Assembly (NCBI GenBank): GCA_003248775.1
Contig: QFQX01000040.1
Span: 1 to 42,583 of the forward strand
Direction of reading: 5' to 3'
Length of the DNA: 42,583 nucleotides
Origin: Shinella sp.
GTDB lineage: Bacteria > Pseudomonadota > Alphaproteobacteria > Rhizobiales > Rhizobiaceae
The notes under the pieces were generated by a model that worked only from the letters and a program-made list of their open reading frames with translations, was not told where the DNA came from and made no database searches. The translations under genes and the position numbers were made by a program. Each line of letters starts with the position of its first letter. The first letter of the stretch is position 1. Positions 8,007-16,121 of this stretch are shown here, piece by piece.

Positions 8007-8657
8007 CAATGCCGCATCCAGCTCATCGAAATGCCTGATGAGACGGTCGGCGCCCAGGCTTTCGATCGGCTCGTGCGAGTAGCCGAACGGAACGGCGATC
8101 GATGGGATTGCCGCATTGCGCGCCGCCAGAATGTCGTTGTCGCTGTCTCCGACCATGACCGCCAGCCGAGGATCGCCTCCAGCCCGTTCGATGGTGCTGG
8201 TCAGATGGCCCGGATCCGGCTTTCTCACAGCAAACGTATCGCCACCCGCAATCGCCTTGAAATAGTGGGTCATGTCCAGCTTCTCGATGAGCGGCAGGGC
8301 CAACTCTTCCAGCTTGTTGGTGCAGACCGCGAGGTTGAAGCCCGCTTCGGTCAAACGGTCCAACGCTGCCAAAAGACCGGGGAAGGGGCGGCTTTCGCCC
8401 GGCATGTTGGCCTTGTAGTGATCGATGAAGCGATCGAGCAGGGCGGGAAGTTCGTCATCGGAAAGCGGCGCGCCACGCAGTGCAAAGGCGCGAGCGATCA
8501 TCACGCGGGCGCCTTGTCCGACGAGATGGGTGAGGTCGGCATAGGTGACCGGCTCGAGATTTGCCACGGCGATGGTGTGGTTGAGGCTCTCTACGAGATC
8601 CGGGGCGGTATCGACAAGTGTGCCGTCGAGATCGAAGACGATGGTGGGGGCGGTCAA
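7980..8657 (-). CDS. gph: Phosphoglycolate phosphatase (HAD superfamily)
   Basis: A HAD-family hydrolase of 225 residues, expected to dephosphorylate 2-phosphoglycolate. HAD motif I is FDLDGTLVDTAPDL with the nucleophile Asp, motif II is the CTNK stretch, and motif IV is VGDSDNDILAARNA. The helical cap lies between motifs I and II, in the usual place for Gph. I place the start at a TTG (8657), giving LTAPTIVFDLDG, because GGATGGAG stands seven bases upstream and the resulting length equals the family norm. A far ATG at 8786 would add 43 odd residues reaching close to the divergent rpiA start. The gene is divergent from rpiA and convergent with the transpeptidase. Confidence 0.92.
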   Translation of the reverse strand: MTAPTIVFDLDGTLVDTAPDLVESLNHTIAVANLEPVTYADLTHLVGQGARVMIARAFALRGAPLSDDELPALLDRFIDHYKANMPGESRPFPGLLAALDRLTEAGFNLAVCTNKLEELALPLIEKLDMTHYFKAIAGGDTFAVRKPDPGHLTSTIERAGGDPRLAVMVGDSDNDILAARNAAIPSIAVPFGYSHEPIESLGADRLIRHFDELDAALIGELLGNR

Positions 8658-8815
8658 GGGCTGGCTCCATCCTGCGTGACTGGCTGTTTTCCTCCCTGCG
8701 GTTAGGCGAAAGCCTGGCAAAAGGCAACCGCTACACCGGTATCGGAAAGGGGCTTTCGTTCGGGCTATGAGCCGTGTAAACAGCACTCGACGTAACAGAT
8801 GGGAGTTTTCGGCGC

Positions 8816-9514
8816 ATGGACGCCCGCGAGATGAAGATCAAGGCCGCCGCAGCGGCTCTGGAGCACGTAGAGGACGGTATGCGCCTCGGTATCGGCACCG
8901 GTTCTACTGCGGAGGAATTTGTCCGTCTGCTCGCTGAAAAGGTCGCCGGCGGCCTCAGGGTCGAAGGCGTTCCGACGTCCGAGCGCACCGCGCGGCTCTG
9001 CGTCGAGCTCGGTGTACCGCTGAAATCGCTCGACGAACTTCCCGAACTCGACCTTACCATCGATGGTGCGGACGAGGTGGATTCAGCACTTCGGCTGGTC
9101 AAGGGCGGCGGCGGCGCCCTGCTTCGTGAAAAAATCGTTGCGGCCGCTTCGTCGCGGATGATCGTTATCGCCGATGAAAGCAAGGTGGTGGATGTGCTCG
9201 GTCGCTTTCCGCTGCCGATCGAGATCAATCCCTTCGGTCAGGTCGCGACCCGCATCGCCATTGAAAAACTCGCCTCCCGTCTTGGCCTTTCCGGCGAACT
9301 GCGTATGCGCATGTCCGATGGCGAAGTGTTCAACACGGACGGTGGACATCTTATTCTCGACGCATCTTTTGGCCGCATTCCTGATGCAGAGGCCTTGGCA
9401 AGTGCGCTGAACACAATCCCCGGTGTGGTCGAACACGGATTATTCATCAACTTGGCCTCGCTTGCCATCATCGCCGGTCCGGCGGGTGCGCGGGTAATGG
9501 GCGCAAAGAACTAA
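8816..9514 (+). CDS. rpiA: Ribose-5-phosphate isomerase A
   Basis: A 232-residue RpiA, interconverting ribose 5-phosphate and ribulose 5-phosphate in the pentose phosphate pathway. Family motifs are all visible: GIGTGSTA (substrate phosphate loop, about 26-33), DGADE (83-87), and KGGGGALLREK carrying the catalytic region, plus the C-terminal VVEHGLF stretch. GGGAG about ten bases before ATG supports the start. It is followed 18 bases later by the DUF2059 gene and then gor; this order looks conserved in Rhizobiaceae from memory, and the first two probably share a transcript ending at the strong terminator at 10088. Confidence 0.97.
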   Translation: MDAREMKIKAAAAALEHVEDGMRLGIGTGSTAEEFVRLLAEKVAGGLRVEGVPTSERTARLCVELGVPLKSLDELPELDLTIDGADEVDSALRLVKGGGGALLREKIVAAASSRMIVIADESKVVDVLGRFPLPIEINPFGQVATRIAIEKLASRLGLSGELRMRMSDGEVFNTDGGHLILDASFGRIPDAEALASALNTIPGVVEHGLFINLASLAIIAGPAGARVMGAKN

Positions 9515-9532
9515 ACAGGAGCTGTGAATTTC

Positions 9533-10066
9533 ATGATCAAGTTTTCGGGTCTGAGCCGTGTTGCCTCGGTCGCGCTCATTGCCGGCAGCATGATGCTGGC
9601 CGATTCCGCCAAGGCGCAGGAAGTGCCGGCGGAACACCTGCAGGCCGCACGCGCAGCCATCTCTTCGCTCGGTGTTACCAATCGCTTCGACAACATCCTG
9701 CCGAACATCATGGATCGTCTGGTCGCGCAGCTTATCCAGGCCTATCCGAACCTTCAGGACGAAATTTCCAAGAAGGTCGAGGAAGAGGCGCTCAAGATCG
9801 CTCCGCGCCGCGCCGATCTGGAGAACGAAGCCGCTCTCGTCTACGCGAAGGCTTTCACTGTTGACGAACTCAAGGCGATCACTGCCTTCTATTCGAGCGA
9901 TACCGGCAAGAAGCTGCTGAAGGATGGCCCGATCGCAACTCGCGAATTGCTGAAGGCTGCCGATATCTGGACCGCCGGCGTTGCCCGCGATCTGGAGAAG
10001 CAGGCAAACGACGCACTTCTCAAGGAAGTCGGCACGCAGGCTCCGGCAGAAGCGCCGAAGCAGTAA
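9533..10066 (+). CDS. DUF2059 secreted protein
   Basis: A 177-residue exported protein of the DUF2059 family, of unknown function. A signal peptide is clear: KFSGLSR, a hydrophobic stretch, and a likely cut after SAKA before QEVPAEH. The mature part is all-helical; the block with VYAKAFTVDELKAITAFY and SDTGKKLL (about 105-130) is the DUF2059 core. ATG at 9533 is chosen because AGGAG (9517-9521) is too close to the GTG at 9524. The last residues (TQAPAEAPKQ) form a low-complexity tail. It sits between rpiA and gor and is followed by a strong terminator, so it is probably cotranscribed with rpiA. Confidence 0.88.
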   Translation: MIKFSGLSRVASVALIAGSMMLADSAKAQEVPAEHLQAARAAISSLGVTNRFDNILPNIMDRLVAQLIQAYPNLQDEISKKVEEEALKIAPRRADLENEAALVYAKAFTVDELKAITAFYSSDTGKKLLKDGPIATRELLKAADIWTAGVARDLEKQANDALLKEVGTQAPAEAPKQ

Positions 10067-10087
10067 ATTGTGAAATCAATTTTCAAG

Positions 10088-10121
10088 GAAAGGCCCGGAT
10101 CGCATCCGGGCCTTTCTTTTT
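10088..10121 (+). terminator. Rho-independent terminator after the rpiA - DUF2059 pair
   Basis: A 13-bp perfect stem, GAAAGGCCCGGAT (10088-10100) with its complement at 10104-10116, a CGC loop, and five T at 10117-10121. It starts 21 bases after the DUF2059 stop. This is the clearest intrinsic terminator in the window. Confidence 0.93.
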
Positions 10122-10191
10122 GCGTCCGCGTTGCACCGCACCCGTTTCAAATGCTGCGCCGGCACTCTATATCGTGTGGCGGTTCGCTGGT

Positions 10192-10235
10192 GCATCGGCC
10201 CGAAAACCGGAACCGCTTTTCGGCAGGTGCGATGC
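10192..10235. repeat. Rhizobial extragenic palindrome upstream of gor
   Basis: Nested inverted repeat: outer arms GCATCG (10192-10197) and CGATGC (10230-10235), inner arms CCGAAAA (10200-10206) and TTTTCGG (10217-10223) around a 10-base loop. From memory, the pattern CCGAAAA - CCGGAACCGC - TTTTCGG flanked by CGATGC is a widespread intergenic repeat in Rhizobium-type genomes. It differs from the element at 30-74. It lies between the terminator and gor. Confidence 0.6.
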
Positions 10236-10316
10236 GCAGATTCAAGGGGAGCGTTCTTCATGTGTCCGAATGGAAGCGTGGCGCTCTATGAATGAGATTG
10301 CAAGGAGAGCTTTTCG

Positions 10317-11705
10317 ATGTCGAATTTCGATTATGACCTGTTCGTGATCGGCGGTGGTTCGGGCGGTGTCCGCAGCGGAAGGCTTGCCGCTTCGCTTGGC
10401 AAGAAAGTGGCCATTGCCGAGGAATACCGCTTTGGCGGCACCTGCGTGATTCGCGGCTGCGTGCCAAAGAAGCTCTTCGTCTATGCCTCGCAGTATCATG
10501 AGCATTTCGAGGATGCCGCCGGCTTCGGCTGGACGGTCGGCGAAAGCCGGTTCGACTGGAAGGCTCTGATCGCCGCCAAGGACAAGGAAATCGATCGACT
10601 GGAAGAGCTCTATCGCAAGGGTCTTGAAAACGCAGGAGCGGAAATCCTCGAAACTCGCGCCGAACTCGTCGGCCCGAACAGCGTGCGCCTGACCAAGAGC
10701 GGCAAGGTCGTGACGGCCGAGAAGATCATCATCGCCGTCGGCGGTGCGCCAAATCCGCATGCTGCGCTGCCCGGCCACGACCTCTGCATTTCTTCGAACG
10801 AGGCATTTCATCTGCCGGAATTGCCGAAGTCCATCGTGATTGCCGGTGGCGGTTACATCGCTGTCGAATTCGCCAACATTTTCCACGGTCTCGGTGTCGA
10901 GACGACGCTGATCTATCGTGGGGCCGAAATCCTCAACCGCTTCGACCACGACATGCGTCGCGGCCTGCATGAGGCCATGGAGCAGAAGGGCATCCGCATC
11001 ATCCTTCATGACCATTTCGTCTCCGTCACCAGGACGGCTGACGGACGCCTTGCTGCAGAAACGAAGAGCAACGGCACGCTTGTTGCGGATCAGGTCATGC
11101 TAGCGCTTGGCCGCGACCCCTACACGAAGGGCCTGGGCCTTGAGGCTGCGGGTGTTGCCACCAACGAGCGGGGCGCCATCATCGTCGACCCGTACTCGCG
11201 CACCAACGTGCCGAGCATCTTCGCGCTCGGTGACGTTACCGACAGGGTGCAGTTGACGCCGGTGGCGATCCATGAGGCCATGTGCTTCATCGAGACCGAA
11301 TACAAGAACAACCCGACCTCGCCGGATCACGACCTGATCGCGACGGCGGTCTTCTCCCAGCCGGAAATCGGCACGGTCGGCCTTTCGGAAGAGGCGGCTG
11401 CGAAGAAATTCGAGGAAATCGAAGTCTACCGCGCCCAGTTCCGTCCGATGAAGGCGACGCTTTCCGGTCGCGCGGAAAAGACGATCATGAAGCTGATCGT
11501 CAATGCCGCTGACCGCAAGGTGGTCGGTGCCCATATTCTCGGTCACGATGCCGGCGAAATGGCTCAGCTTCTCGGCATCACGCTGAAGGCCGGCTGCACC
11601 AAGGATGATTTCGACCGGACGATGGCCGTGCATCCAACGGCAGCCGAGGAACTGGTGACTATGTATAATCCAAGTTACCGGATCAGGAACGGCGAGCGCA
11701 TCTGA
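10317..11705 (+). CDS. gor: Glutathione-disulfide reductase
   Basis: A 462-residue flavoprotein disulfide reductase that reduces oxidised glutathione with NADPH in the cytoplasm. The N-terminal FAD site is VIGGGSGGVRSGR, and the redox-active disulfide is C43/C48 in GGTCVIRGCVPKK. The second dinucleotide fold has GGGYIAVEFANIF, and FAD contact ALGDVT follows. The C-terminal dimer-interface motif HPTAAEE supplies the active-site His-Glu. The motif set and length fit glutathione reductase rather than lipoamide dehydrogenase or mercuric reductase. AAGGAG about nine bases before ATG supports the start. It has its own upstream region, behind the terminator at 10088 and the palindrome at 10192. Confidence 0.96.
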   Translation: MSNFDYDLFVIGGGSGGVRSGRLAASLGKKVAIAEEYRFGGTCVIRGCVPKKLFVYASQYHEHFEDAAGFGWTVGESRFDWKALIAAKDKEIDRLEELYRKGLENAGAEILETRAELVGPNSVRLTKSGKVVTAEKIIIAVGGAPNPHAALPGHDLCISSNEAFHLPELPKSIVIAGGGYIAVEFANIFHGLGVETTLIYRGAEILNRFDHDMRRGLHEAMEQKGIRIILHDHFVSVTRTADGRLAAETKSNGTLVADQVMLALGRDPYTKGLGLEAAGVATNERGAIIVDPYSRTNVPSIFALGDVTDRVQLTPVAIHEAMCFIETEYKNNPTSPDHDLIATAVFSQPEIGTVGLSEEAAAKKFEEIEVYRAQFRPMKATLSGRAEKTIMKLIVNAADRKVVGAHILGHDAGEMAQLLGITLKAGCTKDDFDRTMAVHPTAAEELVTMYNPSYRIRNGERI

Positions 11706-11729
11706 GCGCGCCGCTTCCCGAATGCCAAG

Positions 11730-11755
11730 GAGGTCCGCTCTTGTCGGTGGACCTC
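11730..11755. terminator. Weak hairpin between gor and the convergent hydrolase
   Basis: GAGGTCC (11730-11736) pairs with GGACCTC (11749-11755) around a 12-base loop. It overlaps the hydrolase stop codon and follows the gor stop by 24 bases. No T-run follows, so it may be only a weak bidirectional end signal. Confidence 0.4.
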
Positions 11756-12641
11756 AAGACGCCAGCGCTGCCTTTCTCTCTGTGGAGCCGTTGAGCCAGT
11801 CGATGGCCGGTTCCCAGAGGTTTTCCCGGAATATCGGGCGGAAGAAGCCGAGGTGGCCGATCGTCTGGCCGGGCGGCGGGCTAACCCGCCGCCGCTCGAC
11901 TGGTGCGTTGATATATCCCTTCAGGATAGCTTCCTGCGCGCGCGGTGTCGCCCATGGGTCATCCTCGACGCCGATCGACAGGATTGGAATGCGGACTTCG
12001 GCAAAACGCCTTGCCGCATCCATTTCGGGATCGGCGAAAAAGTAGTCCGGCGAACGACCCCATCTGGCCCATTGGCGGAAGACCGTTCCGGGCAGTGTTT
12101 CGCCTAGTCCGATCCAGCCGGGGACGCTCCCGGTCAGCATGGCAAGCGGTACGCCCATCAGGTTCATGGCTGTAAAGACTTTCAGCGGCTCGTCCGTGTA
12201 TCGCCAGTGACCGGACATCACTGCAATCATCAGATAGCGTTCGAACCTTGCGGCGCGACCGCAAAGGCCGAGAGCCTGGCCGCCGAAGGACTGGCCGATG
12301 CCGACCATCGGATGGCCGGGCGCGAGACGTTCGAGCCGGTCGATGGCCGCAGGCATATCCTTTTCCGCCCAGTCTGCCATGCGGGGCAGGGTGCGCCAGT
12401 CGGGCGGCGCCTTGGAGGCGGATACGCCGCGATAGTCGTAGGTCAGGACCGCGCGATAGCCATGGGCGGTGACAAGATGCTGGGCGAAGCGTGCATAGAT
12501 GGTGCGCGGTACCGCGGCGGCCGATGAGATCAGGGCGAGGGGGCCATTGCCCGCGGCTTCGAAGAGCGTACCGGCAAGGGGAAAGCCGTCTGTTGCCTCA
12601 AAAACGATATCGCTGCGTTTGATATCCGCATCCTGCTGCAT
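11754..12641 (-). CDS. Alpha/beta hydrolase (COG4757-like)
   Basis: A 295-residue predicted serine hydrolase. The nucleophile elbow is GIGQSFGG with Ser between Gln and Phe, the acid is probably in the VEDDPW stretch after IPILSIG, and the catalytic His is in IGHLGFFR near the C terminus, which is the expected order. A cap-like region lies between the elbow and the acid (about 150-225). It resembles uncharacterised predicted hydrolases of the COG4757 type that often stand alone in proteobacterial genomes; no substrate can be read from the sequence. No signal peptide is seen, so it is probably cytoplasmic. It is convergent with gor and divergent from the DAHP synthase region. Confidence 0.87.
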   Translation of the reverse strand: MQQDADIKRSDIVFEATDGFPLAGTLFEAAGNGPLALISSAAAVPRTIYARFAQHLVTAHGYRAVLTYDYRGVSASKAPPDWRTLPRMADWAEKDMPAAIDRLERLAPGHPMVGIGQSFGGQALGLCGRAARFERYLMIAVMSGHWRYTDEPLKVFTAMNLMGVPLAMLTGSVPGWIGLGETLPGTVFRQWARWGRSPDYFFADPEMDAARRFAEVRIPILSIGVEDDPWATPRAQEAILKGYINAPVERRRVSPPPGQTIGHLGFFRPIFRENLWEPAIDWLNGSTERKAALAS

Positions 12642-12827
12642 CGACTGATCTCCTCATCCCGCCACGTATCAATAGCACCCGGAGAAATTCTTACGTTTAC
12701 GTTCATGTAAAATCAAGGTGCGGTCACAGGCCGTTGAGGCTTAAGTGCAATGAGGGGCCGATTTTTCAGCGAAATCTGATAAGCTGGGATTAGTTTGCGC
12801 GAATGCAAGGGGCGGGGCGTTGCGCAA

Positions 12828-12944
12828 ATGTGGACCGTGTGTACGCGAAAGGCCTTCAACTTCGGCTTTGCAACGCCGATATATCCGTTTATAAGCCCCG
12901 AATTCCAAGCGGCCGGGAGGAGGCCGCCTTTTAACAGCAGGTGA
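12828..12944 (+). CDS. Possible aromatic-rich leader peptide before DAHP synthase
   Basis: A 38-codon frame beginning ATG-TGG and ending in TGA five bases before the DAHP synthase start. It encodes six Phe (codons at 12855, 12861, 12867, 12888, 12903, 12930), one Trp (12831) and one Tyr (12882), so about one residue in five is aromatic. Its last third contains the hairpin at 12909-12927 followed by CTTTT. The arrangement fits translation-coupled control of an aromatic biosynthesis gene. Weak points are the poor ribosome site (an AGGGG about 15 bases upstream), the length for a leader, and no clear anti-terminator found by eye. Treat as a hypothesis. Confidence 0.35.
   Translation: MWTVCTRKAFNFGFATPIYPFISPEFQAAGRRPPFNSR
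12909..12932 (+). promoter_or_regulatory. Terminator-like hairpin just before the DAHP synthase ribosome site
   Basis: GCGGCC (12909-12914) pairs with GGCCGC (12922-12927) around GGGAGGA, followed by C and four T (12929-12932). It ends about 18 bases before the ATG at 12950. It could be an attenuator, or it could hide a GGGAGG-type false ribosome site in its loop. A role in aromatic amino acid control is inferred from position only. Confidence 0.45.
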
Positions 12945-12949
12945 AGACC

Positions 12950-14326
12950 ATGGCACAGAATTGGACCCCAGGTAGTTGGCGACAGAAGCCGATCAAGCAG
13001 GTTCCCGCCTATCCGGACGCAGCGGCGCTCGCGGATGCGGAAGCCCAGCTTGCCAAGTATCCGCCGCTCGTCTTTGCCGGTGAAGCACGTCGCCTGACCA
13101 AGTCGCTCGCCAATGTCGCGGAAGGCAACGCCTTCCTGCTGCAGGGCGGAGATTGCGCGGAAAGCTTTGCCGAGCATGGCGCGGATACGATCCGCGACTT
13201 TTTCCGTGCTTTCCTGCAGATGGCTGTTGTCCTGACCTACGGCGCGCAGCTTCCGGTCGTCAAGGTTGGCCGTATTGCCGGCCAGTTCGCCAAGCCGCGC
13301 TCTTCGGATTTCGAAAAGCAGGGCGATGCCGAACTGCCGAGCTACCGTGGCGACATCGTCAACGGCATCGAATTCACGCCTGAGGCCCGCATTCCCAATC
13401 CGGAACGGCAGATCATGGCCTACCGCCAGTCGGCCGCGACGCTGAACCTGCTGCGCGCTTTCGCGATGGGTGGCTATGCCAACCTCGAGAACGTGCATCA
13501 GTGGATGCTCGGCTTCGTCAAGGACAGCCCGCAGGCCGAGCGCTACCGCAAGCTCGCGGACCGGATCTCCGAGACGATGAACTTCATGAAGGCCATCGGC
13601 ATCACCTCGGACAACAATCCGAGCCTGCGCGAGACGGATTTCTTCACCAGCCACGAGGCGCTGCTTCTCGGCTATGAGGAAGCGTTGACCCGCGTCGACT
13701 CCACGTCTGGTGACTGGTACGCGACCTCGGGTCACATGATCTGGATTGGCGACCGTACGCGCCAGGCTGACCATGCCCACCTCGAATACTGCCGCGGCAT
13801 CAAGAACCCGATCGGTCTGAAGTGCGGTCCGTCGCTGCAGCCGGACGACCTTCTGAATCTGATCGATATCCTGAACCCGGCAAACGAGGCTGGCCGTCTG
13901 ACCCTTATCTGCCGTTTCGGTCATGACAAGGTTGCCGATCACCTGCCGAAGCTGATCCGTGCCGTGGAGCGCGAAGGTCGCAAGGTCGTATGGTCTTGCG
14001 ATCCGATGCACGGTAACACGATCACACTCAACAACTACAAGACCCGTCCGTTCGAGCGCGTCCTGTCGGAAGTCGAAAGCTTCTTCCAGATCCATCGTGC
14101 GGAAGGTTCTCATCCGGGTGGCATCCATATCGAGATGACCGGCAAGGACGTGACGGAATGCACCGGCGGTGCGCGTGCCGTTTCGGCAGAAGACCTGCAG
14201 GATCGCTACCACACTCATTGCGATCCGCGCCTCAACGCCGATCAGGCGCTCGAACTGGCCTTCCTGCTGGCCGAGCGCATGAAGGGCGGCCGCGACGAAA
14301 AGCGAATGCTCGTCGCCAACGGCTGA
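12950..14326 (+). CDS. 3-deoxy-7-phosphoheptulonate synthase, class II
   Basis: A 458-residue class II (plant-type) DAHP synthase. It condenses phosphoenolpyruvate and erythrose 4-phosphate in the first step of the shikimate pathway. Family stretches are in order: FLLQGGDCAESF with the metal-ligand Cys, VGRIAGQFAKPRS, the RTRQADHAHLEYCRG region, LICRFGHDK, and the metal-binding CDPMHGN and GGIHIEMTG. Length is near the bacterial class II norm. ATG at 12950 is preferred over the in-frame GTG at 12941, whose first bases serve as the AGG ribosome site. Class II enzymes are regulated by aromatic end-products in some bacteria; here the upstream leader and hairpin hint at additional control. A strong terminator follows. 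Confidence 0.96.
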   Translation: MAQNWTPGSWRQKPIKQVPAYPDAAALADAEAQLAKYPPLVFAGEARRLTKSLANVAEGNAFLLQGGDCAESFAEHGADTIRDFFRAFLQMAVVLTYGAQLPVVKVGRIAGQFAKPRSSDFEKQGDAELPSYRGDIVNGIEFTPEARIPNPERQIMAYRQSAATLNLLRAFAMGGYANLENVHQWMLGFVKDSPQAERYRKLADRISETMNFMKAIGITSDNNPSLRETDFFTSHEALLLGYEEALTRVDSTSGDWYATSGHMIWIGDRTRQADHAHLEYCRGIKNPIGLKCGPSLQPDDLLNLIDILNPANEAGRLTLICRFGHDKVADHLPKLIRAVEREGRKVVWSCDPMHGNTITLNNYKTRPFERVLSEVESFFQIHRAEGSHPGGIHIEMTGKDVTECTGGARAVSAEDLQDRYHTHCDPRLNADQALELAFLLAERMKGGRDEKRMLVANG

Positions 14327-14348
14327 TCGTGGACTATCAGAAAATGCT

Positions 14349-14387
14349 GAAAGCCGGCGTCGATGAGGCGCCGGCCTTTCTGTTTTT
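14349..14387 (+). terminator. Rho-independent terminator of the DAHP synthase gene
   Basis: GCCGGCG (14353-14359) pairs with CGCCGGC (14369-14375). The stem extends by GAAA (14349-14352) with TTTC (14377-14380) across a one-base bulge. A TGTTTTTATT tract follows at 14381. It starts 22 bases after the stop codon and ends just before the stop of the convergent TadG-like gene. Confidence 0.9.
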
Positions 14388-14389
14388 AT

Positions 14390-16120
14390 TTACTGGACGA
14401 GAACGGGTCGCTGGCATGAAGCATATGTCGCTCGGACATCTGCCTCGCCAATGCGTATTCCGAGCGCGAGCAGCGTATTGTAGAGCAGGCTGTCCAGCGG
14501 GACGGTGAGGTTGGAGAGCGTCTGGGCCAACGCGTTCTGGACGGCCTGCGGCGTTCCGAGTGTCAGCCCCGCGAGGCGGATATCTACGTCGAGGTTCTTA
14601 AGCAGCGAGAATTGCAGCGTCGTCAGGGTCTGGCTTGTTGAGACAGTCTTTATGGTGCCGCTGGAAATGTCGTTCGGCGTGAAGGTCAGGGTCTTTTTGG
14701 TGAGGTTGGTGGCGTTGATATAGGCCATTGCATCGATGCCCAGCAGCGGAGCCTGCACCAGTGTTGCCTTGGTCACCCGCGGATTCGTGCCGAAATTGGC
14801 AAAGGCGCTGGTATCGATGTTGCCGAGCGCAATTTCGGCAAGGCCTGGTATGGCCTCGATCCTCACATCCGCCGAGCCACTGCGATCGCGGCAGTTGATT
14901 TCGGCAAGTCTGGCTTCGGCATGGGCGACCTCGACATAGAGCGGCACCTTGACCTTGATCCCCGCAAGCGCCAGCAATCCGTCCGTCGAGACATTCAAGG
15001 CTACGCGCGTCTGCGCGGTCCGGACTATGGTGCCGACACCACCGACGGCCGTTGGCGGGGTCGAGACCGGCGGTGCGCCGATGGCGATCGAAAGTTTTGC
15101 AGAGGCGAGGCCCGGAACGGTCGCTCCAAGATCGACTGCAACCTGGTTCTTGCCGTTAGCTGCTGCCGCGGCGGCCGTCAGCAATTCGAAGACGCCGACA
15201 TCGACCGTCAGGTGATCGGCGCTGCCGATCAGGCGTTCGGAATAGGGGCCGGGATTGAGCACGTTCTCAAGCTTGACCGTGAGCTTCGTCTTGGCAAGCG
15301 AACGTTTGAGCGTTTCAAGCGCCGATCTTGTCCGGGCACTGAGCGTTGTCTGGCGTAGTATGGAGTCAATCACCTTGCCAAAGCTGACGTCTGTTTGAAG
15401 CAGATCCTCGTAGGTTACTGCGGTCAGGCCGAGGTCGATTGCGAGCGCGTCGAGCGTCTTAAAGACGGCCACGTCCGCGTCGATGAGGGCGCGATAGTCC
15501 ATGACATCGAGGCTGATACTGGTGCCGAGCAGTCCAGAAAGTACCGCGTTCAGAACGCCGCCATGCAGGCTTGCGAGCCGTGAACCGATCGAGAAACCTG
15601 CGATCTTGTTCGCAGCGGCTGTACCAACAGCCCCGAGCGTCGGCGGATCGGCGAAGGCGCTGGCGAAGAAGAGCGTCTCCTTTTTTCGGACTTCGACCCT
15701 GACCGCATCGGGATAGCTATTCGTCTGGACGAAGCGCGCATCGACTGAAAGTGCGGGATCGGCGGTGTAGCGACCGGTGGTGACCGTTGCTACTGACGAG
15801 TACTGGCTGATCTGGTCAAGCGATACGATGCCGGTATCGGTGATAAGGCCGGTGGCCGTGGCTACGGGCATATCCAGCCCGTTCATCTTGAAGTAGTTGA
15901 ACGCGGCCTGTCCGGGGTTGGAAAGGCTGGAGGCGGCGGCAATGGCGGAGAGATCCGCGGCCTGCTGCAGCGCACGCTGCTGCATGGTCAGGTGGCCGTA
16001 ATCCACACCGAGCGCCAGAGTTCCTATGATCAGTGGGGCGACAAGGGCGGCCGAAACCGCGATGTTGCCGGTATTCTCTTTCAGCAGCCGTCCAGGCAGG
16101 GAGGCAGGGCGTCGTTTCAT
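14390..16120 (-). CDS. TadG-like pilus-assembly/secreted protein
   Basis: A 576-residue protein with a TadG-type N terminus. After a basic lead, NTGNIAVSAALVAPLIIGTLALGVDYG forms one membrane segment (about 16-42) followed by the typical QQRALQQAADLSAIAAAS helix. The remaining 500 residues are exported, rich in Ala, Thr, Val and Leu, with only two cysteines seen late, and without a von Willebrand A domain that I can recognise. The start at 16120 lies one base after the upstream stop (TGA-C-ATG) with GGGAGG in front, so it is translated together with the TadE-like gene. Classical tad ATPase and pilin genes are absent here, so its partner machinery, if any, is elsewhere. Confidence 0.82.
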   Translation of the reverse strand: MKRRPASLPGRLLKENTGNIAVSAALVAPLIIGTLALGVDYGHLTMQQRALQQAADLSAIAAASSLSNPGQAAFNYFKMNGLDMPVATATGLITDTGIVSLDQISQYSSVATVTTGRYTADPALSVDARFVQTNSYPDAVRVEVRKKETLFFASAFADPPTLGAVGTAAANKIAGFSIGSRLASLHGGVLNAVLSGLLGTSISLDVMDYRALIDADVAVFKTLDALAIDLGLTAVTYEDLLQTDVSFGKVIDSILRQTTLSARTRSALETLKRSLAKTKLTVKLENVLNPGPYSERLIGSADHLTVDVGVFELLTAAAAAANGKNQVAVDLGATVPGLASAKLSIAIGAPPVSTPPTAVGGVGTIVRTAQTRVALNVSTDGLLALAGIKVKVPLYVEVAHAEARLAEINCRDRSGSADVRIEAIPGLAEIALGNIDTSAFANFGTNPRVTKATLVQAPLLGIDAMAYINATNLTKKTLTFTPNDISSGTIKTVSTSQTLTTLQFSLLKNLDVDIRLAGLTLGTPQAVQNALAQTLSNLTVPLDSLLYNTLLALGIRIGEADVRATYASCQRPVLVQ

Positions 16121-16121
16121 G

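Noticed and set aside
8731..9228. 165-codon minus-strand frame covering the rpiA start
   Set aside because: It is Ser/Arg/Pro-rich without a domain and overlaps both rpiA and its upstream region.
12713..14218. 501-codon minus-strand open frame opposite the DAHP synthase gene
   Set aside because: It is a shadow of a highly conserved enzyme gene with all motifs on the plus strand.
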